Source: CAVVAL01 sp963742725
GTDB lineage: Bacteria; Actinomycetota; Actinomycetes; Mycobacteriales; Cryptosporangiaceae
DNA: 64,000 nucleotides
Direction of reading: 5' to 3'
Assembly (NCBI GenBank): GCA_963742725.1
Contig: CAVUMX010000004.1
Coordinates: 1,095,317-1,159,316, forward strand
A program made the position numbers and the translations under genes. This document shows positions 56,621-64,000 of the stretch, one piece after another; the first letter of the stretch is position 1; each line of letters opens with the position of its first letter. The notes under the pieces were generated by a model. It saw nothing but the letters and a program-made list of their open reading frames with translations. It was not told where the DNA came from and did no database searches.

Positions 56621-56953
56621 CCGCCGCCCGACGGCAAGGGCCGCGAATCAGGGCGACGCCGAGGCGGGCGAGGGCTGGTGCGGTTGCTCTGTGTCCGCGC
56701 CGGCTGGCAGGCCGTGAAGGTGGTATCCGCCACGCCGTGGGACTGGGGTGTATGTCTGGCGCGATTCCCCTGCTACAGTTTCACCGGTAGTTGCTGTTGC
56801 AGTTCTCGTACGTCTTGACGCCCGCGAGTTGTGATTGCGGGCGTTTCGTGTTTTTCGACTCCAGTTCGGGAAGCGCGCGCCAGCGATCAGCGCGGCAACT
56901 AGGCGATCCGCACGTTGCGGGTTGCCATCCCGTCCCTGAAGGAGACGAGTTTC
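56621..56953 (+). promoter_or_regulatory. Region upstream of the cold-shock gene, with leader hairpin
   Basis: No gene seen. A TACAGT box (56774-56779) may be the promoter -10. The following leader contains a hairpin CGCCCGC (56819-56825), 11-nt loop, GCGGGCG (56837-56843) followed directly by TTTCGTGTTTTT, the shape of an intrinsic terminator inside the 5' untranslated region, about 110 bp before the start codon. Consistent with attenuation or temperature control of csp mRNA. Confidence 0.6.
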
Positions 56954-57157
56954 ATGGTTCAAGGCACTGTGAAGTGGTTCAACGCCGAAAAGGGCTTCGG
57001 TTTCATCGCCCCGGACGACGGCACCGCTGACGTGTTCGTGCACTACTCGGCCATCGCCACCGACGGCTACCGCTCGCTGGACGAGAACCAGCGCGTCGAG
57101 TTCGACGTGACGCAGGGCCAGAAGGGCCCGCAGGCCGAGCAGGTCCGCGCCGTCTGA
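56954..57157 (+). CDS. Cold-shock protein (CspA family)
   Basis: 67 residues, complete cold-shock domain: MVQGTVKWFNAEKGFGFIAPDDG with RNP1 (KGFGFI) and VFVHYSAI (RNP2). RNA chaperone that melts mRNA structure; expressed in cold or general growth. ATG 56954 has GGAGA nine bases upstream. The untranslated leader carries a terminator-like hairpin. A strong terminator follows at 57180-57218. Confidence 0.95.
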   Translation: MVQGTVKWFNAEKGFGFIAPDDGTADVFVHYSAIATDGYRSLDENQRVEFDVTQGQKGPQAEQVRAV

Positions 57158-57179
57158 GCACGACCCCTCGCACTACCTG

Positions 57180-57218
57180 AACCGGTAGCCGCGCCCCTCG
57201 AGGACGCGGCTACCGGTT
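57180..57218. terminator. Bidirectional terminator between csp and GH3 genes
   Basis: AACCGGTAGCCGCG (57180-57193), an 11-nt loop, and its perfect complement (57205-57218) form a 14-bp stem between convergent genes. Confidence 0.85.
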
Positions 57219-57233
57219 CGGTGCGTTGTGGAC

Positions 57234-59507
57234 CTACGAGAACTGGAACCAGTTCAGGTTGACGAAGTCGCTGCCCGGCCCGCTGAACACCGCGTAGAGC
57301 CGGTGCTTGCCGGTGGCCGACCCGCTCAGCGATACCGTCCTGCTGGCCCAGGTCTGCCAGCCACCCGTGTTGCTGACCGGCACGCTCGCCACGACCGGCC
57401 CCGTGCGGCTGTCGAGGCGGAACTCGACGGTGCCGGTCGACGCCGAACCCGACGCGAGCCGCACCAGCACGTTCGCCGGCGAGCTGGCGCCGAAGTCGAC
57501 GTCGTCGTAGTACAGGTAGTCGTTCGGTGTGATCCAGCCGACATTCTGCCCGCAGCCCGAGTCGCCGCAGCGCTCCAGCTGTGTCCCGGCCTGCCCGTCG
57601 TAGTAGGCCGCGCCGATGATGTTCCGCGGGTTCTGCGAGGTCGGGAACGCCTCGCCGTACCCGTACGGGAACAGTGCCGGCTTGCCGTCCCCGTCGTTGA
57701 CGGGCTGCTGGCTCGCGCTCTGCATCCAGGTCACCGGGAGCTTCCCGGTGGGCTTGTGGACGCCGAACAGGATGTCCGCCACGCCCTGGCCCTCGGTGCC
57801 GGGCAGCCACGCCTCGACGAGTGCGTCCCAGCCGCCGATCTCACCGGCGATGTCCAGCGGGCGGCCGGAGACGAGCACCACGACGACCGGTACCCCGGCT
57901 GCCTTGAGCTTCGTCAGCACCGCGAGGTCAGCGCTGTCCAGACCCATCCCGTCCGGACGGTCGCCGACGCCCTCCGTGTAGGGGGTCTCGCCGATCACGG
58001 CGATGGCCGCCTTGTAGGTGCCGTCGATCCCGTCGCCGTTCTCGTTGTAGGTGACCGTCGTCCCCGCCGACACGGTGTTGCGGATGCCCTGCAGGACCGT
58101 GGTGCCGGGCGTGATGTTGCCGCTGCCGCCCTGCCAGCCGATGGTCCAGCCGCCGCTCTGGTAGCCGATGTTGTCGGCGCTCTTGCCGGCGACGAAGTAC
58201 TTGTTCCCGGTGCTCGGCAGCGGCAGGACGCCGAACTTGTTCTTCAGCAGCACCTGCGACTTCCGGACGGCCTCGCGGGCGATCGTCCGATGTGCCGCGC
58301 TGCCGACCGTCGACGTGTAGGTGCGATCCGTGTACGGCTTCTCGAAGAGGCCCAGCTCGAACTTCTTCGTGAGGATCCGCCGGTTCGCGTCGTCGATCCG
58401 CGAGATCGGCACCCGTCCGGCCTGGACCTCGGTGCGGAGCAGGCTGATGAACAGCTCGAAGTCGTGCGGAACCATGATCATGTCGAGGCCGGCGTTGATC
58501 GCGGTGCGCACCTCGGCGGCCGTGAAGCCGGGATGCTGGCCGTCGATCTGGTCGATGCCCTGCCAGTCCGAGACGGTGAAGCCGGTAAAGCCGAGTTCGC
58601 CCTTGAGGACGTCCGTGATGAGGTACTTCTGGCCGTGCATCTTCACGCCGTTCCAGCTGCTGTAGGAGATCATCACCGAGCCGGCCTTGCGGGCGAGCGC
58701 CTCCCGGAACGGCGGCAGGTGGATCGTCCGGAGATCGGCCTCGCTGAGTTCGGTGTTGCCCTGGTCCTTGCCCCCGGTGGTGCCGCCGTCGCCGACGTAG
58801 TGCTTGGCGGTGGCCAGCACCGATCCCGAGTTGCTGAGCGAGCTGCCCTGCAGTCCGGTGACCAGCGTCGCCATCGAGGTGGCGTTCTCCGGCTTCTCGC
58901 CGAACGACTCGTACGTGCGACCCCACCGGTCGTTACGGGCGACGCACAGGCACGGCGCGAAGTCCCAGTCGATGCCCGTACCGGAGACCTCTTCGGCGGT
59001 GGCCCGGCCGATCCGCTGCACCAGCTCGGGATCACGTGTGGCGCCCAGCCCGATGTTGTGCGGGAACATGGTCGCGCCGTGGACGTTGTTGTGCCCGTGG
59101 ACCGCGTCGACGCCGTAGATCATCGGGATCGCGAGCGGCGTGGCCATCGCGGCCCGCTGGAAACCGTCGTACATGTCGGCCCACGCCGTCGCGGTGTTCG
59201 GCGAAGGGGCTGACCCGCCGCCGGACAGCAGCGAACCCAGCCGGTACGTCGTCACCTCGGACGGCGTCGCGGCGAGCCGCTCGGCCTGGGTCATCTGGCC
59301 GATCTTCTCGTCGAGCGACATGCGGGCCAGCAGATCGTTCACCCTGCTCGGGATCGGCTGGGACGGGTCCTGGTAGACGGGGACGGCAGCCTGCGCCGGG
59401 GTCGACCCCATGGCGCCGGCGCCCGCGGTCGAGAGGATCAGGCTGGCCGCGAGGCCAGGGGCCAGTAAGCGGTGGAGTCGGCCGGTACCGTGCTTCGCTC
59501 TGTCCAT
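57234..59507 (-). CDS. Secreted GH3 beta-glucosidase/glycosidase with C-terminal CBM6
   Basis: 757 residues. Signal peptide (LAPGLAASLILSTAGAGAMG...AQAA), GH3 N-terminal barrel (RMSLDEKIGQMTQAERL; MIYGVDAVHGHNNVHGATMFPHNIGLGA; KHYVGDG; nucleophile Asp in GFTVSDWQGID), GH3 C-terminal domain (VLLKNKFGVLPLP; GDRPDGMGLD; LVSGRPLDI; LPGTEGQG; GKLPVTW) and a CBM6 (VRLASGSASTGTVEFRLDS...WQTWASRTVSLSGSATGKHRLYAVF). Exo-acting on glucosides, secreted. ATG 59507 has no strong ribosome site. A dre-like site lies 72 bp upstream. Confidence 0.93.
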   Translation of the reverse strand: MDRAKHGTGRLHRLLAPGLAASLILSTAGAGAMGSTPAQAAVPVYQDPSQPIPSRVNDLLARMSLDEKIGQMTQAERLAATPSEVTTYRLGSLLSGGGSAPSPNTATAWADMYDGFQRAAMATPLAIPMIYGVDAVHGHNNVHGATMFPHNIGLGATRDPELVQRIGRATAEEVSGTGIDWDFAPCLCVARNDRWGRTYESFGEKPENATSMATLVTGLQGSSLSNSGSVLATAKHYVGDGGTTGGKDQGNTELSEADLRTIHLPPFREALARKAGSVMISYSSWNGVKMHGQKYLITDVLKGELGFTGFTVSDWQGIDQIDGQHPGFTAAEVRTAINAGLDMIMVPHDFELFISLLRTEVQAGRVPISRIDDANRRILTKKFELGLFEKPYTDRTYTSTVGSAAHRTIAREAVRKSQVLLKNKFGVLPLPSTGNKYFVAGKSADNIGYQSGGWTIGWQGGSGNITPGTTVLQGIRNTVSAGTTVTYNENGDGIDGTYKAAIAVIGETPYTEGVGDRPDGMGLDSADLAVLTKLKAAGVPVVVVLVSGRPLDIAGEIGGWDALVEAWLPGTEGQGVADILFGVHKPTGKLPVTWMQSASQQPVNDGDGKPALFPYGYGEAFPTSQNPRNIIGAAYYDGQAGTQLERCGDSGCGQNVGWITPNDYLYYDDVDFGASSPANVLVRLASGSASTGTVEFRLDSRTGPVVASVPVSNTGGWQTWASRTVSLSGSATGKHRLYAVFSGPGSDFVNLNWFQFS

Positions 59508-59578
59508 GGGCAGCAGCTCTTTCGCTCGAAGCGGAGACCGTGCGGCGGGTCCTGCCGGACGGTAAACCGTTCCATCCG

Positions 59579-59594
59579 TCAGGTCTAGACGAAT
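59579..59594 (-). promoter_or_regulatory. DasR (dre)-like site upstream of the GH3 gene
   Basis: TCAGGTCTAGACGAAT contains the GGTCTAGAC core and partial flanking match to the dre consensus; weaker than the pair at 37424-37461. Lies 72-87 bp before the start on the coding side. Confidence 0.45.
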
Positions 59595-59764
59595 GTCGGC
59601 AAGCTATCCGCCATCCGTAACCAGGTTCTGTCTGAACTGTGCACAACGTGGGATCACAGTGCGTGGTGGGGCGGGCTTCCGCATTCAGGTTGCGTCGAAA
59701 AAAAGCTCGTCGCACCGGTGAGGCATGGTGAAGGTACGAGTTCAGACCGATGAGGGAGTGAAGG

Positions 59765-60928
59765 ATGTCCGTCGGGGGTCACAGCGGCGCCGGGCACAGT
59801 ACGACCGATGGCGGGATCGTCATCGACCTGCGTGACATGACGAGGGTGGAGATCGACGTCGACGCGCGCACCGCGTGGGCCGAGGCCGGGCTCACGGCTG
59901 GCGAGCTCACCAAGGCCACCAGCAAGTACGGCCTGGCGGTCGGGTTCGGGGACACCGGCTCGGTCGGCATCAGCGGCATCACCCTGGGCGGCGGCGTCGG
60001 CTACCTGTCGCGCAAGCACGGGATGACCATCGACAACCTGATCGCGGCCGAGATCGTGACGGCCGGCGGGGGCGTCCTGCTGGTCGACGCCACGAGCCAT
60101 CCGGACCTGTTCTGGGCGATCCGGGGCGGTGGTGGGAACTTCGGCGTGGCCACCCGCTTCCAGTTCCGCCTGCACCCGGTCGGTCAGGTCGTCGGGGGAA
60201 TGCTGTTCCTCCCGGCGACCGCCGACACCATCGCCCGTTTCGTCGCCGAGGCGGAGGCGGCGCCGGAAGAGCTGACGACGATGGCCAATGTGATGAACTG
60301 CCCGCCGATGCCGTTCGTCCCGGAAGAGGTGCACGGCAGCCTCGTCCTGATGGCGCTCGTCTGTTACGCGGGCGACGTGGACGCCGGCCAGCAGGCGATC
60401 GGCCGGCTCCGCGCGATCGCCCCGCCGGTCGCGGACCTGGTCGACGAGGTGGCCTATGCGGATCTGTTCCCGCCGGAGGATCCCGACTACGACCCCACCG
60501 CCGCGGCCAGGACGATGTTCATGAACAGCGTCGACACGGCCACGGCACAGCTCATCGTCGACCGGTTGTCGGCGAGCGACGCCGCGATCCGGGTCACCCA
60601 GCTCCGGGTCCTCGGCGGGGCGCTGGCGCGGGTGCCGGCCGACGCAACGGCCTACGCGCACCGGTCCAGCCGGATCATGGTGAACGTCGCGGCGTTCTAC
60701 GAGGGCGAGGGCGACAGGCCCGCCAAGGAAGCCTGGGTCCAGGGCCTCGCCCAGGCGCTGCACCAGGGCGACGACGGCGCCTACGTCAACTTCCTCGTGG
60801 ACGAGGGCGCCGAGCGGGTACGGGACGCCTATCCGGGCGCGACGTGGGACCGGCTGGTGGCGGTGAAGCGCCGGTACGACCCGACGAACCTGTTCCGGCT
60901 GAACCAGAACATCCCGGTCGGCGAGTAA
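59765..60928 (+). CDS. BBE-type FAD-linked oxidase, N-terminally truncated
   Basis: 387 residues versus about 450-470 for the family. The sequence starts at the FAD-domain loop VGGHSGAGHSTTDGGIVIDLRDM (the GGHS His is normally covalently flavinylated) and continues SVGISGITLGGGVGYLSRKHG, DLFWAIRGGGGNFGVAT and C-terminal YDPTNLFRLNQNI. About 70 N-terminal residues that complete the FAD-binding fold are missing; the frame upstream closes with TGA a few codons before the ATG. It may be non-functional or start at an unusual point. Likely ancestral activity: oxidation of an alcohol or sugar. Confidence 0.75.
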   Translation: MSVGGHSGAGHSTTDGGIVIDLRDMTRVEIDVDARTAWAEAGLTAGELTKATSKYGLAVGFGDTGSVGISGITLGGGVGYLSRKHGMTIDNLIAAEIVTAGGGVLLVDATSHPDLFWAIRGGGGNFGVATRFQFRLHPVGQVVGGMLFLPATADTIARFVAEAEAAPEELTTMANVMNCPPMPFVPEEVHGSLVLMALVCYAGDVDAGQQAIGRLRAIAPPVADLVDEVAYADLFPPEDPDYDPTAAARTMFMNSVDTATAQLIVDRLSASDAAIRVTQLRVLGGALARVPADATAYAHRSSRIMVNVAAFYEGEGDRPAKEAWVQGLAQALHQGDDGAYVNFLVDEGAERVRDAYPGATWDRLVAVKRRYDPTNLFRLNQNIPVGE

Positions 60929-61043
60929 CCAGCAGCGGTCCCCGGCTCGCGACCCGGGATCGCTGTCGGCGATCCGACCGATGTCGCGGTCCGCGTTTCA
61001 CTAAACTCGCGGCTGGTTGTCCCAGACCTCGACGGTAGGCCGC

Positions 61044-64000
61044 ATGAGTGACGACGACGCTTCGTTCCAGCTGCTTGGCCCGCTGGAGGTGCGGCTGGGT
61101 GATCGAATCGTCCACCTTTCTCCCTTGGAACGCGATCTGGTCGCGGCGCTCGCGTTGTCGGCCAACACCGCCGTCTCGCTCGACCGGATCGTCGATCTGC
61201 TGTGGAGCGACGCGCCGCCCAGCTCGGCCCGGAACCGCGTGCAGACGCTCGTATCGACGTTGCGGCGTGCGCTGGGGGCGGCCGCGCCGCTGGTCACGAC
61301 GTCGTCGGGGTACCGGTTGGATCTCCGTCCGGGTCAGCTCGACCTGGACGTCTTCGGGCATCGGGTGGCCGACGCGCGCGAACTGGCGGCCGCCGGCCGG
61401 CTCGCGGCTGCCGGCGAGGAGTTCCGGTCGGCGCTCGCGTTGTGGTGCGGCGACCCCCTCGGTGGCGTCTCGGGACAGGAGGCGGAGAAGGCCCGGCTAC
61501 GCGAGCTGCGACTCGCCGTCCTGGACGAGCGGATCGCCACGGACCTCGCGCTCGGCCGCCACGCGGATCTCATCGGCGAGCTGACGGCGTTGCTGTCCGA
61601 GCACCGCACGCGGGAGCCGTTCGCCGCCAAGCTCATGCTCGCGCTCTACCGTTCGGGGCGTCAGGCGGACGCGCTCGACACGTACGCCAGGCTCCGCACG
61701 CACCTCGTCGACGAGTTGGGCCTGGACCCCGGCCGGGACGTCGCCGAGCTGCACGCGCGGATCCTGCGGCGCGACGCCACGCTCGACCTGCCTTCTGCCG
61801 CGCCCGCAGCCCCCGGGCCGCCGACCCGGCCCGCCCAGCTGCCTCGCGATCTTCCCGACTTCGTGGGGCGGGCCACGGAGTTCGCGCAGCTCCTGGCCGA
61901 CATCGACACCCGGGAACGCGACGGGCGCGCGGTGGTGATCTCCGCGATCGACGGCATGGCCGGGGTCGGCAAGACCGTGCTCGCCATCCGCGCCGCGCAC
62001 CGCCTCAGCGAGTGGTACCCGGACGGTCAGCTGTTCCTGGATCTCCACGCCCACACCGCCGGCCAGGCCCCGCTGGCACCGGCCACCGCGCTGGACTCAC
62101 TGCTGCGCGCCCTCGGCGTGCCGTCCGACCGCATCCCTCCGACCGTGGACGAGCGTGCCGCCCTGTGGCGCAGCGAGCTGGCCGACCGCCGGGTGCTCGT
62201 GGTCCTGGACAACGCGATCGACGCGGCGCAGGTCCGTCCGCTGCTGCCTGGGAGCCCTGGCTGCCTGGTCCTCGTCACGACCCGGCGACGGCTCGCCGAC
62301 CTGGAAGGCGCCCAACCGCTCGTGCTGGACGTCCTGCCCCGGCACGACGCCGTGGCCCTGTTCGCGGCCATCGCGGGCGACCGCGCCGGGCAGGAACCCG
62401 ACGCCGTGGCGGACGTCGTGGAGCTGTGCGGACGCCTGCCGCTCGCGATCCGCCTGGCGGCGGGCCGGCTCCGGCACCGGCCGCTATGGACGGTCGCGCA
62501 CCTCGTCGACAGGCTCCGCGACGAACGTCGCCGGCTCGCGGAGTTATCCAGTCCGGAGCGGAGCGTCGCGGCGGCGTTCACCCTGTCCTACCAGGACCTC
62601 GACGCGGACCAGAGCCGCATGTTCCGCCTCCTCGGCCTCCATCCGGGCGTGGACGTCGACCCGTACGCCGCCGCCGGCCTCGCCGACGTGCCGCTCGCGC
62701 CGGCCGAGGACGTGCTCGAATCGCTGCTCGACGTCCACCTGTTACAGCAGCGGGCGCTCGGCCGCTACACCTTCCACGACCTGCTCCGCGACCACGCTCG
62801 CGACCGCGCCGAAGCCGAGGTGCCGGCACCGGTGCGGCGCGACGCGCTCGGCCGGCTCCTGGACCACTACCTGCACACCGCCGGCGCGGCGATGGACCTG
62901 TTCGCGCCGCAGGAGAAGGACCGGCGCCCGCAGGTTCCGATGCCCACGACCGCCACGCCGACCTTCCCGGACGCCGCGCACGCCACACGCTGGCTCGGGG
63001 CCGAACGGCGGAACCTGGTCGCGTCCGGTGCCCGGGCCGCCAGGGGCGGCTGGGTATCGCACGCGACACGCCTGTCCACTGTGCTCTGGCGGTACCTCGA
63101 CATCAGCGGGCTGCATGCCGAGGCGCTTGCGCTGCACACCGACGCGCTCGACGCCGCCAGGGCGAGCGGCGACCGCGAAGCCGAGGCGGACGCGCTGAAC
63201 CTGCTCGGCATCGCGTACGAGCAGCTGAACCGGTACCCGGCATCCGTCGACGCCCACCAGAGCGCGCTGGCGATCTACCGCGACATCGGCCACCGCGCCG
63301 GCGAGGGGAACGCACTGAACAAGCTGGGCATCGCGTACGACATGCTGGTCCGGTACGGCGATTCACTCGACGCCTACCGGCAGGCCCTCGCGATCCGCCG
63401 CGAGATCGGCGACCGTGACGGAGAGGCCGGGACGCTCCAGAACCTCAGCTACGCGTGCCGGCTGTCCGGGCGCTACGCGGAGGCGCGCGGGTACCTCCTC
63501 GACTCGCTCGTGCTCCACCGCGACGCCGGCAACCGGTACCGGGAAGGTGTTTCGCTGTTCCAGCTCGGACTCATAGGCAAGCAGCTGGGGGACTACCCGG
63601 CTTCGCTCGACCACTACGGGCAGGCGCTGGCGATCAGCCGCGAGATCGGCGACCGGTCCGGCGAGGGCAACGCGCTCAACGGCGCCGGCCAGGTGTACGA
63701 GCGGCTCGGCCGGTACGCCGACGCCCTCGACCGCTACGAGCAGGCACTGGAGATCCGGCGGGAGATCGGCGACCTGCGCACCGAGGCACTGACGCTCGTC
63801 AACCTCGGCACGACGTACGCGGCGACCGGCCGGTACGACGAGGCGGCCGACCACCTGCGGCGCGCGTACGACCAGTGCCAGCGGATCGATCAGCACCTGC
63901 TCGGCGCCGAGGCGTCGAACGGTCTCGGCATCGTGGCGCGGCTGACGGGTCGTTACCGCGACGCCCTCGACCATCACGAGCGCGCGCGCGACGCCTTCCG
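61044..64000 (+). CDS. AfsR/SARP-type regulator with NB-ARC and TPR domains (3' end outside window)
   Basis: At least 985 residues; the frame runs to the window end. N-terminal winged-helix (SFQLLGPLEVRLGDRIVHLSPLERDLVAALALSANTAVSLDRIVDLLW) and BTAD (ELAAAGRLAAAGEEFRSALALWCGDPLGG...EPFAAKLMLALYRSGRQADALDTYARLRTHLVDELGLDPG), then NB-ARC (FVGRATEFAQLL; IDGMAGVGKTVLAIRAA; RVLVVLDNAIDAAQV; LPLAIRLAAGRLRHRP) and an array of TPRs with repeating ALAIRREIGDRDGEA / SLDHYGQALAISREIGDRSGEGNALN. Pathway-type activator of actinomycete genes. ATG 61044 follows GGTAGG; TAAACT (61002-61007) may be the -10. Confidence 0.92.
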   Translation, partial: MSDDDASFQLLGPLEVRLGDRIVHLSPLERDLVAALALSANTAVSLDRIVDLLWSDAPPSSARNRVQTLVSTLRRALGAAAPLVTTSSGYRLDLRPGQLDLDVFGHRVADARELAAAGRLAAAGEEFRSALALWCGDPLGGVSGQEAEKARLRELRLAVLDERIATDLALGRHADLIGELTALLSEHRTREPFAAKLMLALYRSGRQADALDTYARLRTHLVDELGLDPGRDVAELHARILRRDATLDLPSAAPAAPGPPTRPAQLPRDLPDFVGRATEFAQLLADIDTRERDGRAVVISAIDGMAGVGKTVLAIRAAHRLSEWYPDGQLFLDLHAHTAGQAPLAPATALDSLLRALGVPSDRIPPTVDERAALWRSELADRRVLVVLDNAIDAAQVRPLLPGSPGCLVLVTTRRRLADLEGAQPLVLDVLPRHDAVALFAAIAGDRAGQEPDAVADVVELCGRLPLAIRLAAGRLRHRPLWTVAHLVDRLRDERRRLAELSSPERSVAAAFTLSYQDLDADQSRMFRLLGLHPGVDVDPYAAAGLADVPLAPAEDVLESLLDVHLLQQRALGRYTFHDLLRDHARDRAEAEVPAPVRRDALGRLLDHYLHTAGAAMDLFAPQEKDRRPQVPMPTTATPTFPDAAHATRWLGAERRNLVASGARAARGGWVSHATRLSTVLWRYLDISGLHAEALALHTDALDAARASGDREAEADALNLLGIAYEQLNRYPASVDAHQSALAIYRDIGHRAGEGNALNKLGIAYDMLVRYGDSLDAYRQALAIRREIGDRDGEAGTLQNLSYACRLSGRYAEARGYLLDSLVLHRDAGNRYREGVSLFQLGLIGKQLGDYPASLDHYGQALAISREIGDRSGEGNALNGAGQVYERLGRYADALDRYEQALEIRREIGDLRTEALTLVNLGTTYAATGRYDEAADHLRRAYDQCQRIDQHLLGAEASNGLGIVARLTGRYRDALDHHERARDAF

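Overview
The window is very GC-rich (about 70 % by eye) with dense genes, frequent GTG starts, many leaderless-looking promoters (TANNNT placed 6-7 nt before the start codon) and typical actinomycete families: AfsR/NB-ARC-TPR regulators, XRE-DUF5753 with DUF6879, MMPL, eukaryote-type Ser/Thr kinases, and glyS, dusB, ppdK, dgt and dnaG in one neighbourhood. It is chromosomal DNA of a filamentous-type actinomycete. I cannot name the genus from sequence alone.

Layout. 1-4.0 kb: zinc homeostasis. A minus-strand operon znuA-znuC-znuB-smtB-zur converges on the 3' end of a TIGR03943-like gene; two Zur-box-like sites cover a predicted znuA promoter. 4.0-31.8 kb: mostly conserved chromosome, with a DUF6703-like membrane protein, ABM protein, a secreted-domain protein, glyS, a cupin/SnoaL/phosphotransferase operon, a large AAA-TPR protein, xdhC-like, aldo/keto reductase, dusB, a TetR-SDR pair, a DUF4143 ATPase with 23-bp iterons, two Ser/Thr kinases (one fused to an extracellular solute-binding domain), a DsbA-like protein, ppdK, dgt, a ferredoxin reductase, phzF-like, dnaG with its partner, and a YtxH-like protein.

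31.9-47.3 kb: a more accessory stretch opened by tRNA-Asn. It holds GNAT, a DHFR-like protein, and a YciI/DGPF protein translationally coupled to an ECF42-type sigma factor that carries a frameshift. Then come DUF1398, SDR and SnoaL genes, a secreted CBM-lyase behind two DasR-like operators, two convergent genes whose 3' ends seem fused by a deletion, a subtilase, an MMPL exporter, a cupin and tRNA-Met(CAT). Beside that tRNA is a lower-GC, partly decayed nucleotidyltransferase/AbiEi-like pair.

47.3-64 kb: an NB-ARC-TPR regulator sits between a DUF1801 gene and a carboxymuconolactone-decarboxylase-like gene, each preceded by the same roughly 80-bp element. An XRE/DUF6879/75-aa operon follows, then a DUF6528-like secreted protein, a multidomain DEDDh exonuclease, a flavin monooxygenase, a cold-shock protein with a structured leader, a secreted GH3 glucosidase with CBM6 (possible DasR site), an N-terminally truncated BBE-type flavoprotein, and an AfsR/SARP-NB-ARC-TPR regulator cut by the window end.

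No rRNA, CRISPR, complete insertion sequence or prophage was seen. The most promising leads are the shared element around the NB-ARC regulator, the iterons before the DUF4143 ATPase, the kinase-solute-binding fusion, the repeated 17-bp-arm palindrome, and a short insertion that split an overlapping znuC/znuB junction.
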